A stretch of DNA of 64,000 nucleotides from Chinchilla lanigera (GCF_000276665.1 NW_004955436.1:17974422-18038421); one strand, 5' to 3'; counted from the stretch's first letter, positions 1-12,638 are shown. Translations and numbers: made by a program. The notes: generated by a model from the sequence alone, not told the origin.

Positions 1-589
1 TTGGATGGAGCTGTGTATGTAGGGAGAGATAGAAGGGGCATGAACTAGAAAGATGTACATCAGTGCCTTGTAAGATCTGGGAAATCATGACACAGGCCAT
101 TTGATGGCTGAGGATAGATTATTATGCCTGAAAGCTTAGAAGTTAAAGATCTATTTATGGACCACTAAGCACGCAGAAGGCAATGTAGTATCAGAGCATC
201 AACAGCAGTAAGACAAATCTCTGAATCCTGCCTCTGCTTCTAGTAGCCTAGGAAACCTCTTTAGTAATAACTAAACTAGACAGGGGAGTGACTACAAGTC
301 GCATGAATAGATCTCACTAAACCCAAATTAAAGGTGTCATCGACTCAATTCGCTCTTAACTGCATTGCAGAAATATCATACTTACTCAGACTGTAACTTT
401 CAAGGGTTTCCCCTTGAGAGATCTGGAGTTGGAACAGAGAAAGTATTCATTGCCAGTTAGCTACCACATCTTAGTTTTGCAAATTTTACAAGAACATGTT
501 AAGATATTGTTAGTGCTCCACCCCAATTCTAGGAATGGTTCATGCTAATGAGAAGTCCTAAAGCTCACAGTTCATTACCCTCACAATAA

Positions 590-775
590 ATCCCCTGCTT
601 GCAGCCAGGTCCCTGGGTGTGAATACTAACTGTGTAGCCTTGCAAAGTCACTAATCTCTCGGGGTCTTGGTTTTCTTATTTGAAAAATAGCAATAATAAT
701 AGCATCCACTTCATAGGGGTTTTGAGAAAAAATTTATGTATATAAATTGCTAATCAAAATGCTTAGCAAATAATG
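590..775 (+). repeat. MIR SINE fossil
   Basis: The stretch follows the MIR order: a tRNA-derived core, a 'gccttgcaaagtcactaat'-like segment, then a pyrimidine-rich segment and an AT-rich tail with 'aatagcaataataatagcat'. It is strongly diverged, and boundaries are approximate because no target duplication is visible. Confidence 0.6.
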
Positions 776-2017
776 ACCTTTAATTTTAGAATTATACTAA
801 TAACAGTTTGTGTAACATTCTTAAATTAAAAATATTCATTATGATTCATCTGATTCATCAATACTATTGATACCGCTATTCTTGTTTCCATTTTTCTCAA
901 GTGAGAAAATCCTACTCTCAGAAGTATAAGCAAGTCTCTCCTTAGAGCTTTTGGCTGGCCTTATTTACCGCACAGATACACGGTAGCCTATGCGTGTCTG
1001 TCTCCTGCACTGAAGCATAATCATTGATGGAAAGGTCAAGGTCTTGGATATTGAATTCTCAGGGACTGTCATGGGTAATCAAAGCAAGTGTGCGCCTTAT
1101 TTTCCTATATTTCTTAAAGGACTATCACTTATTGACACAATTTGGCTTCATTTATGAACTCTGTAGATGTGTTTTTCAAAATACAGAAATATGAACCTAT
1201 TTAGATATGGCAAGAAGTATTTGTGATTCTCATTCTTTTCTTAAAGAATGTGGCTCCCTGTTCTGTTGTGAGGAATCCACATAAATCTCCTGACTGTGGA
1301 AAAGCCTGGGAACTGGCTGTAATGGGAAATTTAAAAACAGTTCTTCCTTTTAACTGAAGCCAGTGGAGAGAAACTGGGGCCTGCCTGCTGGAACTCAGGC
1401 CATCTCCACCTCTTTTGTTGGCGTTTTTCTAATAATTGAAATTTCCTTTGGAAATCACTTGTTATAGATAGTTTCCCTGCTCCTGTCTACTATTCTTAGA
1501 ACTCACTTATTCGTTGTAATTTCTCGCCAGCTTGCAAGTTACTTGTAATGTTTTCCACCATCAAAAATGCCTGTTGTGGTTTATTCTTAATGGACTTATT
1601 GCCTATTTCGGAAAACTTTTATGATCGAATTTATAGCCATTCAATTTCTTACATGTATGTATATATATTTCAGACTCATGCAGATAAGTGTGTAAAGACA
1701 CATGGATTTGGTTTGATATTTGATTTTTATTCTGTTTCTCTGCAGGATCCTTTCAACCTACACTGTGGCCAAAATCACTTCCTGTGCCTTTCAGGCTGTG
1801 CTTAATCCATCAGAATTTGAATAAAAAGAAAACTGGAACCTTCTTCTTTCAAATCATCCACTTTCAGTTCACCTCAGTATTATTGTTTCCAGTGCAACTC
1901 ACATCTCAGGTGGAGGGGAAAAAAAGCAAATTTGAACTGGGCTTTCTTAAAGGCCTTAACAGATTAGATTTTTTTAAAGTTAAAAGTGTAGATTTCCTTT
2001 ATCTTTCAAATGTAAAA
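776..2017. other. No recognised feature
   Basis: Plain AT-rich intergenic DNA. A few open frames occur (for example 1548-1805 and 1784-2071), but they have no recognisable domain, no splice context and no family resemblance. I see nothing else here. Confidence 0.5.
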
Positions 2018-2226
2018 CCCAGTTGGATGCAGTGTCACAAATCTGTAACCCAGCACTCTGAAAGGGTTTGACAAGAGGATTGTAAATTTGAGCTCAACCT
2101 GAGCAATTTTAGCATCTTAGTGACTCAGTAAGTGTCTCAAAAAAAAAAAAAAAAAAAAAAAGAGTGGTTTTCTCTTTTTTTTGAGTGCAAATGGCCTTAG
2201 GTTCAACACCCAATGCCACAACTAAC
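2018..2226 (+). repeat. B1-ID composite SINE
   Basis: A degraded B1-like left part ('ctgtaacccagcactctg', then 'gaggattgtaaatttgagct') ends in a run of about 23 A at 2139-2161. It is followed by a short ID-derived right part ending 'ggttcaacacccaatgcca', a decayed tRNA B box. B1 plus ID fusions of this type are known from squirrel- and dormouse-related rodents. Confidence 0.7.
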
Positions 2227-3603
2227 TAAAAATAAAAACTACTTTCCGTCTATTGAATAAATGATTTCAGATTTACAAATTATATAAAATGTTTTAAAAT
2301 TATGACTACTTTTCATACTAAGAAAACTTGGCTTGTGAAAGATCCAGGTAATCAGAGTTGTCCAGAAATGGAGATGTGTCAGATGTGTTTGAGGGCTAGT
2401 GTGCAGCATTGTGGCTTTTCAAGAAGTGTCTTATCCCTGTCCTTCTTCTTTGCTGTTTTATTTTTGCCTCTATCTAAATTTCAGGACAGGCTTTGTTGTA
2501 TATCTTATATTTAAGGAGCAAACACTAATATAAATGAAGACATTTTGAGTAAGAGTAACCTGCTAAGTGGGAGTAGATATTTCACAGGCAAGATGTAAGT
2601 CAGCAGTAATTGCATAACAAAAATTATAAGTGATAACAATTACTACCTGTTTTTATATCATCAGACTTTTTGAATCCTTGCTCTGATCTTAACTAATCTC
2701 CACAACTTCCTAGAGAAGCCTAGCAATAAATGACAGCTCTCTAATCGCATTCTTTCTTGCACTCTAGAAAAGGGAAAGACAGAAAAAAGCAGAAGTGAAA
2801 CACGGTAGATAATTAGTACCACGTAAATTGATCTTTTTTAGAGTAGATGTATTTCAAGGTCCAATTTCCTAGAAATTTTTAAATAAGGAACTTGTCTTCA
2901 TTATTAATGGAAAGTTGTGGCCATTTTAGGGATTGAAAGTTTTGAATGTTTCATTTGGGAGAACTTTAATGAGTAGGAATGTCTTACTCATTCTTCTCTG
3001 ATGTTACTATTAATAACTGTACTTCAAGCATACCATGAAGGTTTAAAGAGTGCTCGTCCCCTGGGAGTGAAGGTCCTATTTTTCTTGTACACTGAAATGC
3101 GTAACTAACAGCAGGAAGAACATGGGATAAAGACACATTATTTTAAGCTTTATTTTTTTTACTAATCCACCCCTGCTAGCTTTCACCTTTTCCTTAGTTA
3201 GCCTTGGTCATTTTGAATGACTTGGTGATGATCTGATAATGTTTAGGAGAGAGGATGGGGTTAGTAGGATCGTACTTTAGAAACTGTCCTTCTGTAACAA
3301 CACAGGGTGCAAGCATTGGCCCATTCTGTATGGTTTCTGAAAAATAGATTGAACAAGACTGAAAACTTGACCTCATTTAATGTCATCATAAATAAATTCT
3401 CTTACATGGAAGGGTCCATTACTGGGAGGGGACTCATAAAACTTCACTGAGTCAGAATGTAAAATTTTACAGGACTTGCTTCACCAGTTGTACAAGTCGG
3501 GTATCATTTAACAGGGAGAGGATAACAGAGCTCCTTCCAAGGGTTCTGAGAAAATAGCCCAACCCTACGGCCAGAGTTCATATTCTCCAAACCATGGATG
3601 TTC

Positions 3604-3725
3604 AGTTTAGTTCAGTTCAATTAATTTACTAAAGGCTGACTGTGTGCTAATAACAAGAGCCAACCCAACAAACTAGGCACAATTTCTTCTTACAAAGAGC
3701 TTGGCAATCGGGCACAAGATCAGAT
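3604..3725 (-). repeat. L2-like LINE 3' end fragment
   Basis: Read on the + strand this resembles the reverse complement of an L2 3' end: a diverged 'ctgactgtgtgctaataac' segment, then 'tacaaagagcttggcaatc'. Short and diverged; an MIR-family origin is an alternative. Confidence 0.4.
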
Positions 3726-4369
3726 GAACCGTGAATTCTTCCCAACTCATCAGTGCCTTCATGCTGACTTGCAGCCTTTGCTTCTGAAGATAAAATGAAA
3801 TCAGCTTCTTACTTGCCTAATTGAATATCTGAATATCTTGTTCAGGTTATTTGCTATATAGCTCTGAGTGTGTTCTAGGTATATGAGTGCATTTAGTGCT
3901 ATTTTGCCTAAGTAACATTTTTCCATGAACTTTATCCTTTAGATTTTATTCCTGCTTTTCTATATCATATGTTGTTGATTATTATTTTCTCCTGTTCTCT
4001 CAGTTCTTGACAGATCTCTTTTCCTTTTTGTTAATAGTCAACATATAGGAAGGTTAAAGGAAAAGGTAGAAATGAAAAGGTAAAACTTTTACTGAAAAGG
4101 TAAAACTAAGGTTTACAAATTAAAATATTTAACACCCTTTACATATGAAACTAATGATGTATTTGGTTAGTAGAATGGGGTGGGGGAGACTATGATACTT
4201 AAACTCATCTGTAAGGATTTATCTTTTCTTAAAAAAAAGCGAAGCAAATACTCAGAAAATATAAACAAGTTTAATAGGTAGAGATATTCATTTTTCTGTC
4301 TTTTGAATTTTTTTTGTTTTATTTTTGTTTCTAGAATTCACATATGCACTATACAGACTTGACTTTGTT

Positions 4370-4489
4370 CTTTTTGTTGTTGTTGTTGTTGATGTTTTTG
4401 GTTTTTTTTTTTCTCGGTACCGGGAATCAAACTCATGACCTTGCACTTGCCAGGCAGGCGCTGTGCCACTGAGCTAAATCCCCAGCCCC
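4370..4489 (-). repeat. ID-type (tRNA-Ala) SINE with target duplication
   Basis: The reverse strand carries a tRNA-derived ID body: on the + strand 'gccaggcaggcgctgtgcc' and 'actgagctaaatccccagcc' mark the B and A box regions. The tail is a T-rich/(TTG)n stretch at 4370-4412. A 10-bp target duplication (tgactttgtt) lies at 4360-4369 and 4490-4499, which fixes both ends. Confidence 0.9.
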
Positions 4490-4764
4490 TGACTTTGTTT
4501 TAATATAAACAAGAAACCTCTTCAATGTCTATGAATTAAAATGCAATTCTTAGCCCTAGAAATTGTAAGTATCTTTGGCCTATGACATACCTCACCATCA
4601 TTTCTCTCCCTACCCTGCTCTCTGCTCCAATCTGTTTACCTACTGTTCTGTGCTTCTTTCTCCACATCTGTGTTCTTCATCCCTTTCCTCTGCTACAATC
4701 TTCTGAAGCCTTCCCTGCCTTCAGTGTTCATCTCACCCACAGCCTGCATTCTAGACCTTTGAGC

Positions 4765-4940
4765 ATAATAATAATAATGATAAACTGCTTGCAGTGCTCT
4801 GCATCTGCCAGACACCATGCTAATTACCCTGCAAGTTTCAGCTTATTTCACCTTTATAACAGCTTTGTAAGGTTGACGAACAGAGGTTCAAAAACATGTG
4901 CAAACTTAAACTATCAAATGCAGGAGTAGAATTGGATCTC
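4765..4940 (-). repeat. MIR SINE fossil
   Basis: Antisense MIR pattern: 'ataataataataatgataa', then a 'gccagacaccatgctaatt' segment, and the decayed remains of 'gaacagaggttca' and 'caggagtagaattgg'. Boundaries approximate. Confidence 0.6.
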
Positions 4941-6064
4941 ATGGCTTAGAGCACTCCTATGAACAGAATATCTGAAAGAAACTGAAGGAGTAGAGGCTTC
5001 AGGCAGTGAAAATAGTCAGAAGTTTGAAGAAATGATCTTAAAGGTGAGTCAAGGAGAAGTAAAGGAGGAAGAAGTGGTGAAAATGCTACAAGGAGAGAGT
5101 TGACTGTATTTGATATTTCACTGAAGATAAGGGAAAAGAAAGAAGTCAGAGAAAAGGCCATCCTCATGAGCTTTTGTGACTAGGGACATTGGGAATTCAC
5201 TCTAAAGCCACGGTCTGCATTGTTGGAATCTGAGCCAAGCAGGATAAAGAAATTTATTTTGGGATAATATCATAAGATAACCAACTATATATTTTTTCTC
5301 TGATTAACTAAGATTTGTCCCCAGAAGCACTCCTGCCATGAACACTAAGACCTGAGCCTGATCATTTTGCCCAAGGGCAGCAGAGGGCAGACATTGCTAG
5401 ACAGAATAAATCAACGTTATGCTTTGAATCTCAAAATAGATATCTTAAAGTCCATGATAAGATGATGGTTTGGAAACCTTTTCATTTGTAAGAACCTTGC
5501 TTAATGGGAACCATAAAAGTGATTTCTCAGAGTTCCTAATCTCGACTTTGAATATTGAATAATGAACAAAAGACTATAGTGTGAAGTTTTAACATAAGCT
5601 ATAGAGTAGGAATAGAAGGCAATCCACTCAGGACCTCTCCTGACTCTCAGGAACTATTCCTATTCCCCTCATTCCTGTTCCCCATTCTTTTTCTCCAATA
5701 AATTTTCCTACTTAAAAAAAAATGAGGAATAGAAACAGCTATTGCATAAGAGCAGTTTCTATCAGACAGATATAGGAAATCAAAGCTCTTCATATGTCTT
5801 AGCAGGGAAAAGAGAGGGCAAGAAAAAACAGAACACATTACCACCCTGAAATAAACAGAAAAAGATAAGAATTGAAGCAATTGGAGATCTAGATCATGTT
5901 CTCCCTGGTCACTTTACCAAACTAAAGAAAGGGGAGAGATTGGCTTCATGGAGGGAAACTATCCCAGTTTTAGAATACTCCCAAAGGCAAAAGATTTGCT
6001 CCCACTTTCCTATGTCATATCCCTTTTGAGAAGACTTTAGTCCAACATAATTTTGGAGTAACAA
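4941..6064. other. No recognised feature
   Basis: Unique-looking intergenic DNA. The antisense open frames at 4946-5167 and 5647-5880 are low-complexity hydrophobic strings without domains. I see nothing I can support. Confidence 0.5.
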
Positions 6065-8481
6065 GTTACCCTGGTGTGGTGGATTAACTAAAGGTCAACT
6101 TGGAATACTCAGTTGAACTGAATCATCAAGGTTCTGGTTGTGGAAGGCTCACCTGAGGATTGTTTTCAACAGCATAAAAGAGGAACTGCAGGGGACATTA
6201 TGTTATTGATTCTCCTGGAGAAGCTTGTCATGCTAGTTTGCCTGATATGAACTCAGCTGTTCTCATTGTCAAAGGATCTCTGATCCTTGCAGTGAGTGTC
6301 TCCTTCTGGCTGTGATGCAGATCCCTCAGCCTGCTGGCACAGATCCTTCACCTGCTGGTACAGATTCTCTATCTTCTACCACTGCCCTTTGGGCCTTTCA
6401 GTCCAGATTCTTGATACAGACTTGCATGAGATGTTGTGCACTCTTGGTCTCCAGCTGAACTCAGGGAGGACATTGCCATGGGTGCTAGATCTTCAGCTGG
6501 ACTCATTCAGGGCATTGCTGTGGGATCCTGGCCCTCAGCTGTATTCCTTGGGTTTCTAGTGTATATAGACAGATCTGCACTCTTCTGCACTTGACTTTTT
6601 GGTGAATATTTTAAAATAATCCTATAAATTATGTGTCCTATTTTAAATCTATTCCCTTCTAAACCCCGACTATAATAAATTTGGTACCAGAGAAGTGGGC
6701 TCATTGCTGTGAACATAACTGAGCATGTGCTTCAGGAGCCTCTGGGAACTGCTTGTGAAAGAGTTTGGAAAGGTTCAGAGATGTTAGCAGAAAAAGTAAA
6801 GCTGGAATGCCTTAGACAGTTCTGTATGTGAGATTCTTGTCAGAGTTCAGAAGACCAGAAGGCTGATAGAAATCCTGCTGGTAAAGACCAGGCTTGGAAG
6901 GCTGCTGCTGGGAAGAAGGACTCTGTTGGCTGATGGACTCCAGATGATGTGTGTTATGGCTTGGCAGAAAGTTTGTCTGCATTTTGCTTGTGTACAGAGA
7001 CTTTGCCTGAAACTGAGATTAAAAGTGGTGGACTAGCTAATCTTGTAGAAGAAATTTCAAGGCAGCCAAATGTTGTAGCAGTGGCATGGCTACTGTTGAG
7101 GGCTCTTAGCCAGATCTATGTTGAGAATTAAGAGTAAAGAGGCCACTGAAAGATTTAAAACTTTGGTAGTTTGGCCAGAAAGGAAGCTCCAGTAAAGCTG
7201 TGTACTGTAAAGATAGAGCAGAGGAGATCTTAATTGCTGAGAAGGAACAGTAGAATAGAAAAAATGGCCTGAGGACATCCCAAGAAGCAGCAGAATTCTA
7301 TCCTTTGCAGCCTCAAAACTGCAAAAAATGAAAAACTTTGCTTTAAGGAGAAAACCACAGAGCACCATGTTCTAGAATGGCAGCAGCTGCATAATGTTCC
7401 ACAATGTTGGCAACACAGAACATTTGTCCCTCAGAACTGGATTCAGAGTGTTAAGTGGCCCTGACACTTGATTACTACAACCAAGAGAGAAGAAAGCCTG
7501 GCTACTGCTCCAGCTGGCAACAGACCTTGGTATCATCCATATGGTACTGGTTTTAGGTGCATACAGAATGAAAGAGTTGTGGGGTTAGGAAGGCTTCCAC
7601 CCAAATTTTAAAAGGCCTGGGAAGCCAGGAAGTCTGACCCTGAGAAGGCAGTGTGTGAAGCTGTGAGTGTGAAACTAAAGGCACAGTGGAGACCCCAGAA
7701 GTCTGGAGAAGACAGGAATGTGATTGTCTGAGGAAAATTGCTAGGAGGGAGCAGAGTGGGCCCAAGAGAGAGGCCATGGGAGCTACAACAACCATAAGTG
7801 CTTTAGTGGCACAGCCACCCAAGCCCTTTGGAGCTCAGATTTCCTCATATGCTGCACATGGAACTACAGGACTTAGTATTTGCCCTGGTGGATTTTGGAT
7901 TTGCTTTCATCCCATTTCTTTGTATCCCCATTTGTAACCTTTGGAACAGAAATGTCTATTTTGTGCCACTAAATGTTAGAAGTGTTTAACTTTCTTTTCA
8001 TTGGTACAAGGGCTCACACTAAAAGTTTGCCTTAAATCTCAGAGGAGACTTGGAACTTCAACTTTTCAGCAATGCCAAAACTGTTAAGACTTTGGCAATT
8101 CTAGAGATTGACTAAATATCTTTTGTGTGAAGGAATGTATAGGCTGAATCTACAGTGTGTGATTGATTTGTACTGCAGTGCTTGGATGAAGGGTGGGTAA
8201 CTGCTGGATCAGTCCACTGATTGGATTGGCACTACCCTAATCCCAATAGACTGGATACAATATAAAAGACAGAAAAAGGCTTGTCTTGCCTTTTTGCTTT
8301 TGTTGCTTTTGCTGTCTTCTGCCATCATGAACTGTTACCTCTCTGCCATGTGCCACCCTGCCTTGGAGTCAGCCAATTATGGCCTGAAACCTCTACAAAC
8401 TGTGGGCTAAATAAACCTTTCCCCTTTTAAATTTGGATTTGGGTATTTTGTCTCAGCAATTAAAAAAGTAACTAAGACACC
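6065..8481 (+). mobile_element. MaLR/ERVL-type non-autonomous LTR element
   Basis: The 5' part (about 6065-6678) ends in a decayed LTR terminus 'gactataata', followed by an internal region starting at 'ttggtaccagagaagtggg'. This internal region is homologous to the one at 10865-12337 (shared 'cagaagaccagaa' and 'gagggcagtgtgtgaag'-type segments). The 3' end (about 8111-8481) has a U5-like end: 'gggctaaataaacc' (polyadenylation signal), then a pyrimidine-rich run and 'gtaactaagaca'. The 5' and 3' LTR-like parts do not look alike, so this may be two elements joined or a rearranged copy. There is no long open frame, as expected for MaLR elements, which lack functional proteins. The open frames at 6949-7131 and 7686-7937 are chance frames inside it. 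Confidence 0.6.
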
Positions 8482-9360
8482 TTGGAATATGACAGTGAAC
8501 TCAACAGTCTTTAGAGTAAAGGAAGAGGTTAGGTATATTGGCCTGAGGTACCACTCTTGATGTCCAAGGGTCTATATGAGGAATGCAATCCAGAAACTGC
8601 TATATGTCCTGGAAGTAACATGGAAGTGGTAAGGGAATCAGAGGAGGTCAGGACATAGAGGCTAAAGAGTGAGGGTAAAGCAAGCACTAGAGACTATTAC
8701 AGTGAAAGTAACGTGGGAGAAGTGTGGAAACTGAAGAACAGTCTGTGCCTCAAGGTGTGCATCCAAGCTTAGGATGTTAGTGGCCAATGAGGTCCTTCTG
8801 GATCACAGGTAGAGGCCATAAGGACAGGGGAGAGTGATGGTCTAGGTGCTACTCTTCCCTTCATGCACCTGGGCACATAGGTTAGTCTTGAGGACTTCAG
8901 TCTTGTCTGGTAGGATAAGCAGAAGAAAGAAAGAGAAAAAGGTAGGGACTGAACATATATTCAAAAGGTTCTTCTTTAACCAGAGAGATGGATGCAGGAC
9001 TTAAACTAGAAAGCCTCCAATAAGTGTGAGATGGTAAGCAAAAAAGGAATAAGGGCCTTTGGGGAGGGTCTTATAATAGAGCCTAGAAGATTATAGAGAA
9101 ATTATTGTACTAGCAACAGTGGGTTCAGTTAAAACTTACTATAGACTGCTTTATATTAACTTCATATTTCATGGTGTGGCATGCCAGACTTGTTTCATTA
9201 ACAATAGAGGCTATCTGGAAACTTCCTACTTTAACAATGTGTGCTTCACATATAGGCATTAAACTCAGATATTAGACAAGATTAGCATGACATTCTTTAA
9301 TAATATCTGTATTCCTTGTAAATATACATATCAAGGGAAAAATCCTGCTTGTTCAACCAC
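8482..9360. other. No recognised feature
   Basis: Unassigned intergenic DNA between the MaLR-type element and the L1 3' UTR at 9.36 kb. Nothing supportable was seen. Confidence 0.4.
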
Positions 9361-9818
9361 AATGACAATGACAAAAATAGTGAGTATAAGAGAAAAGGAA
9401 CAGTTAATGCCTAATTTTTTTTCTTTTTTATCAATTTTGCATGCTTATGTCTGGTAATCTGAGAAACTAATTTGAAGACAACAATATGGAATATAACAAC
9501 CATTGGTGAATTCCTACCATCTTGTGTAGTGAAACTCTGTATCGTTTCTAATGGTTTTTTGTTACTATTTTTTATTCTTTTTAGTGGTTTGATCAATCTT
9601 GCATTCTTACATCTAGTTATCGGAGCAACTTCATTGAAGATATCAATGTGTAATATAACAGCCACTGTTAATTCCTATCATTTTATTTTGAAAACTTCTA
9701 TCATTTTTATTGTTTTTGCTTTGTTTTGTTTTTGTTTATGTTGTTGGTATTTTGCTATTTTTTTTACTATTCTCTTTAAAATAAAAAAAATAAAAATAAA
9801 AAGAAGAGAAAAAGGTTT
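9361..9818 (+). mobile_element. L1 3' UTR with tandem ~160-bp unit
   Basis: This is a 5'-truncated L1 consisting only of 3' UTR, ending 'tctttaaaataaaaaaaat'. The same sequence occurs at 13.5, 28.5 and 49.4 kb. It holds two tandem copies of a unit that begins 'atcaattttgcatgcttat' (9431) and 'gatcaatcttgcattctta' (about 9589). Both run on to an 'aacaaccattgg'/'aacagccactgt' segment. The repeat shows even in an antisense open frame at 9411-9665, whose translation contains two similar 24-residue blocks. Confidence 0.75.
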
Positions 9819-9937
9819 GGGAGGCAGAAAGGTAAAATTTTTATGTTAGAATCATTTTAGATGCACAGAAGAAGTGGAATACAGTACAAAAAGTTTCTTT
9901 ATACCCTTTTGTCAGATTTTCCATTAACAACTTTTTA

Positions 9938-10111
9938 TAAACTGGGGATTAAACCAAGGGCCTTGTGGATGCTAGACAAATGCTCTACTACTGAACTACA
10001 TCCCTAAGCCTTTTTGTTTCACTCAGAGAGTGGATCTTGCCAAACTTTTGATCCTCCTGTCTCAACCACCTCAGAGGCTGGGGTTACAGGTGAGCTGCAC
10101 TGTCTAGCCAT
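9938..10111 (-). repeat. B1-ID composite SINE
   Basis: On the + strand an antisense ID-like part (9941-10008, 'actactgaactacatccct') is followed by antisense B1 ('gatcctcctgtctcaacca', 'ggctggggttacaggtgag'). On the minus strand the order is therefore B1 then ID. A diverged target duplication (aacaactttttat versus aataacttcttat) lies at about 9926-9938 and 10113-10125. Confidence 0.75.
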
Positions 10112-10563
10112 GAATAACTTCTTATATTTGTGTGATATATTTGTCATGATTAATAGGTTATTAATGATATATTAACTACAGTTCAAACCATACCCAGGTT
10201 TTATTGGTTTTTATCTAACATTATTTTCCTGTTCCTAGATCCCATCCAGAATAACACATTACATTTAGTTGTATCTTCTTAGACTCCTCTGGGCTATGAT
10301 GTTTTCTCAACTTTCCTTGAATTTGGTAGCCTTGGAAATTTGAGGGTTACTGCTTGTATGTTTTGTAGAATGTCCTTTCATTGTTACTTATCTCATGTTT
10401 AGTCTAGCTTATAGGTTTAAGGAGGAACATTGGAGAAGAAAAGTACTGTGTTCATCACAATATACCAAGCATTCAAGGCAGCATCATAACATTATAGTTG
10501 ATGGTAAGATTAATCACCTGGCTAGGCCAGATTGAGTCTGTTTCCTTACTGTAGTTACACTCT

Positions 10564-10864
10564 TGCAGTTTAGATGTAAAATGCTCCTCAAAAGTCTAAT
10601 GTTCAGAGGCAGGGCCTGGTCAGAAGTGGTGGGTCTATGGATGTGGTTGGAAAATATCGTCTTGTTCCTGGATCCTTCTTTTTTTCTCTCTCTTCTTCTT
10701 GGCTGCCACAAGGAGAGCAACTTTCTTCCACCATACCATTCCTGCCTTGGACCCAGCTCATCATGGACTGAAACTCACCAAAACTATGAGCCGAAGTAAA
10801 TATCTTTGCCTTAAAATTGTGGATTGGGTGTTTTGTCCCAGTGATTAGAAAGCTGACTAATACA
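10564..10864 (+). repeat. 5' LTR of MaLR-type element
   Basis: 301 bp, starting 'tgcagtttag' and ending 'gctgactaataca', the usual MaLR-like 3' terminus. It has a polyadenylation-like segment 'gagccgaagtaaatatc'. It aligns along its length with the LTR at 12338-12638, also 301 bp, so the pair delimits one insertion. Confidence 0.75.
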
Positions 10865-12337
10865 AAAATTGGTCCTGGGAGTGGAGGTGTTGCTGTGACT
10901 GTACCTGACCATGTGGTCTGAAGCCATAGGAATTAGTTTGCAGAATGAATTTAGAAAGGTTTAGAGGTTTGAGCTAGAGGAAGCCCTAGAATATTGCAAA
11001 CACTGCCTGATGTGTGATACCGATCAGAGCTCAGAAGACCAGAATGTTAATAAGAATGTGGACAGTCATGACCAGCCTCAGGAGGTTTCGGCTAGGAAAA
11101 AGGGCCTCATTGATAGTTGAACAAGAGGTCATGTTATCTGTTGTGGCTTTGTAGGAAATTTGTATACATTTTGCACATGTCCTGAAACTTTGCAAGATAC
11201 TGAGATTAAGGATGGTGAAGTAATTAATTTGGCATAAGAAATCTCAAGACAGCCCAGCCTTTAGACTGTGTAATAAATACCACTGTCTGCCTTTGGCCAG
11301 ACTTACAGAGAGAATTAGGATCAGACAGCAGTACTGAATGATTTGTAAAGTTTGCAGTTTTTGTACAAAAGAAACCTCCTGTAAGGTTGGAGCAAAAGGC
11401 AGTACTATTGATGAATATATTAACATTGAGGCGAAGCCAAGTGCTTTGCATCACTACAATAGCAAAGATGCATTGAAGGCATCTCAGGAATCCGCAAGAC
11501 TCACCCATTACAAGCTCACTTGTGCAAAAGTGTAAACCTTTCATTTGAGAAGAAAGGCCATGTGTCCCATGTTGAAGAAGGGCCACTTTGAAAACTGCTT
11601 CCATGGAATACATTTCACCCTGTTCAGCCATCCAGGCACTCAAGGAGGCCTATCTACTGCTGGAACTGGCAGGATGCTTTGGTGTCATCCATGTGTGTTT
11701 TTTATAGGCATGCAGAATGTAAGAGTTATGGGGTCAAAAGACTTCTACTCCAACTTCTAAAAAATGTCTGGGAGGTCAGCCAGTGTGTCCTGAGAGGGCA
11801 GTGTGTGAAGTTGTGAGAATGAAGATGAAGATGCAGTGAGCTTTCCACTGGGGAAAGTTGGAAGAGCCAAGAATATGGAATGTTTACTGAAGAAAACCAC
11901 ATGTAGCAAGCATTGTCAGCCCAAGAAAGAGGCCATCTGGTCTGCAATCTCCAAGGTCATAAAGAGGAAGCTGCCCAAGCCCTGTGGAGTACCCATTTTA
12001 CTATAATTTGCCCCAGATGTTGGATGCAGAGATGCAGGCTTTAATGTTTGCCCTGCTGGTTTTTGTTCTTGCTTTGATCCTATTCATTTCTATCCCCCAT
12101 CCCTCCCTTTTGTTATGGGAAGGTTTACCCTGTACCACTGTACATTGGAAGTATTTAACTTTCTCTCTTATTTTTATAAAGGCTTGCAGCTAAGAAACTA
12201 TCTTGAGAGTCAGAGGAAACTTTGTACTTGGATTTTTCACCAGTGCTGGAACTATTAAGTCTTTGGTGACTCTTGGTTGTAGACTACAGGCATTTCACAT
12301 AATGAGACAGAAATATGCCTTTCAAGGGTCAGAATAT
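10865..12337 (+). mobile_element. MaLR-type internal region
   Basis: The non-coding internal sequence between the paired 301-bp LTRs starts 'aaaattggtcctgggagtgg'. It is related to the internal region at 6681-8110. Open frames here (for example 11224-11643 on the minus strand, 139 residues) have no recognisable domain and are interpreted as chance. Confidence 0.65.
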
Positions 12338-12638
12338 TGTGGTTTGGATCTAAAACTTTCCTCAAAGGTCTCACATTCAGGGCAGAGGGCACTGGTCAGA
12401 AGGGGTGGATCCCTGGTACAAGACTGGGAAGAGTGCATTCTCATCCCTGGCTCCTTTCTTCTCTCATATTTCCCAGCTGCCCTCGGGCGAGCACCTTTCC
12501 ACCACATGCACTTTCACCATCCTATTTCTGACTTAGAGCCAGCAAACCATGAAATTACTGACACTGTGAGCCAAAATAAACCTTCAAACTGTGGGTACCG
12601 GTTATTTTGTCCAAGCAAGGAGAAAGATGACTAATATG
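12338..12638 (+). repeat. 3' LTR of MaLR-type element
   Basis: It starts 'tgtggtttggatctaaaac' and ends 'gatgactaatatg', with a polyadenylation-like 'gagccaaaataaacc'. The terminal CA seen in the 5' copy is mutated. Flanking bases match at 4 of 5 positions (actct before 10564, actcc after 12639), a plausible eroded 5-bp target duplication. The open frame at 12203-12634 lies across this LTR and is not a gene. Confidence 0.75.

Noticed and set aside
4582..4929. 115-codon open frame on the plus strand
   Set aside because: It runs through a MIR fossil, has no domain and no splice or conservation evidence.
12203..12634. 143-codon open frame
   Set aside because: It covers the MaLR internal end and the 3' LTR; the translation has no protein family resemblance.
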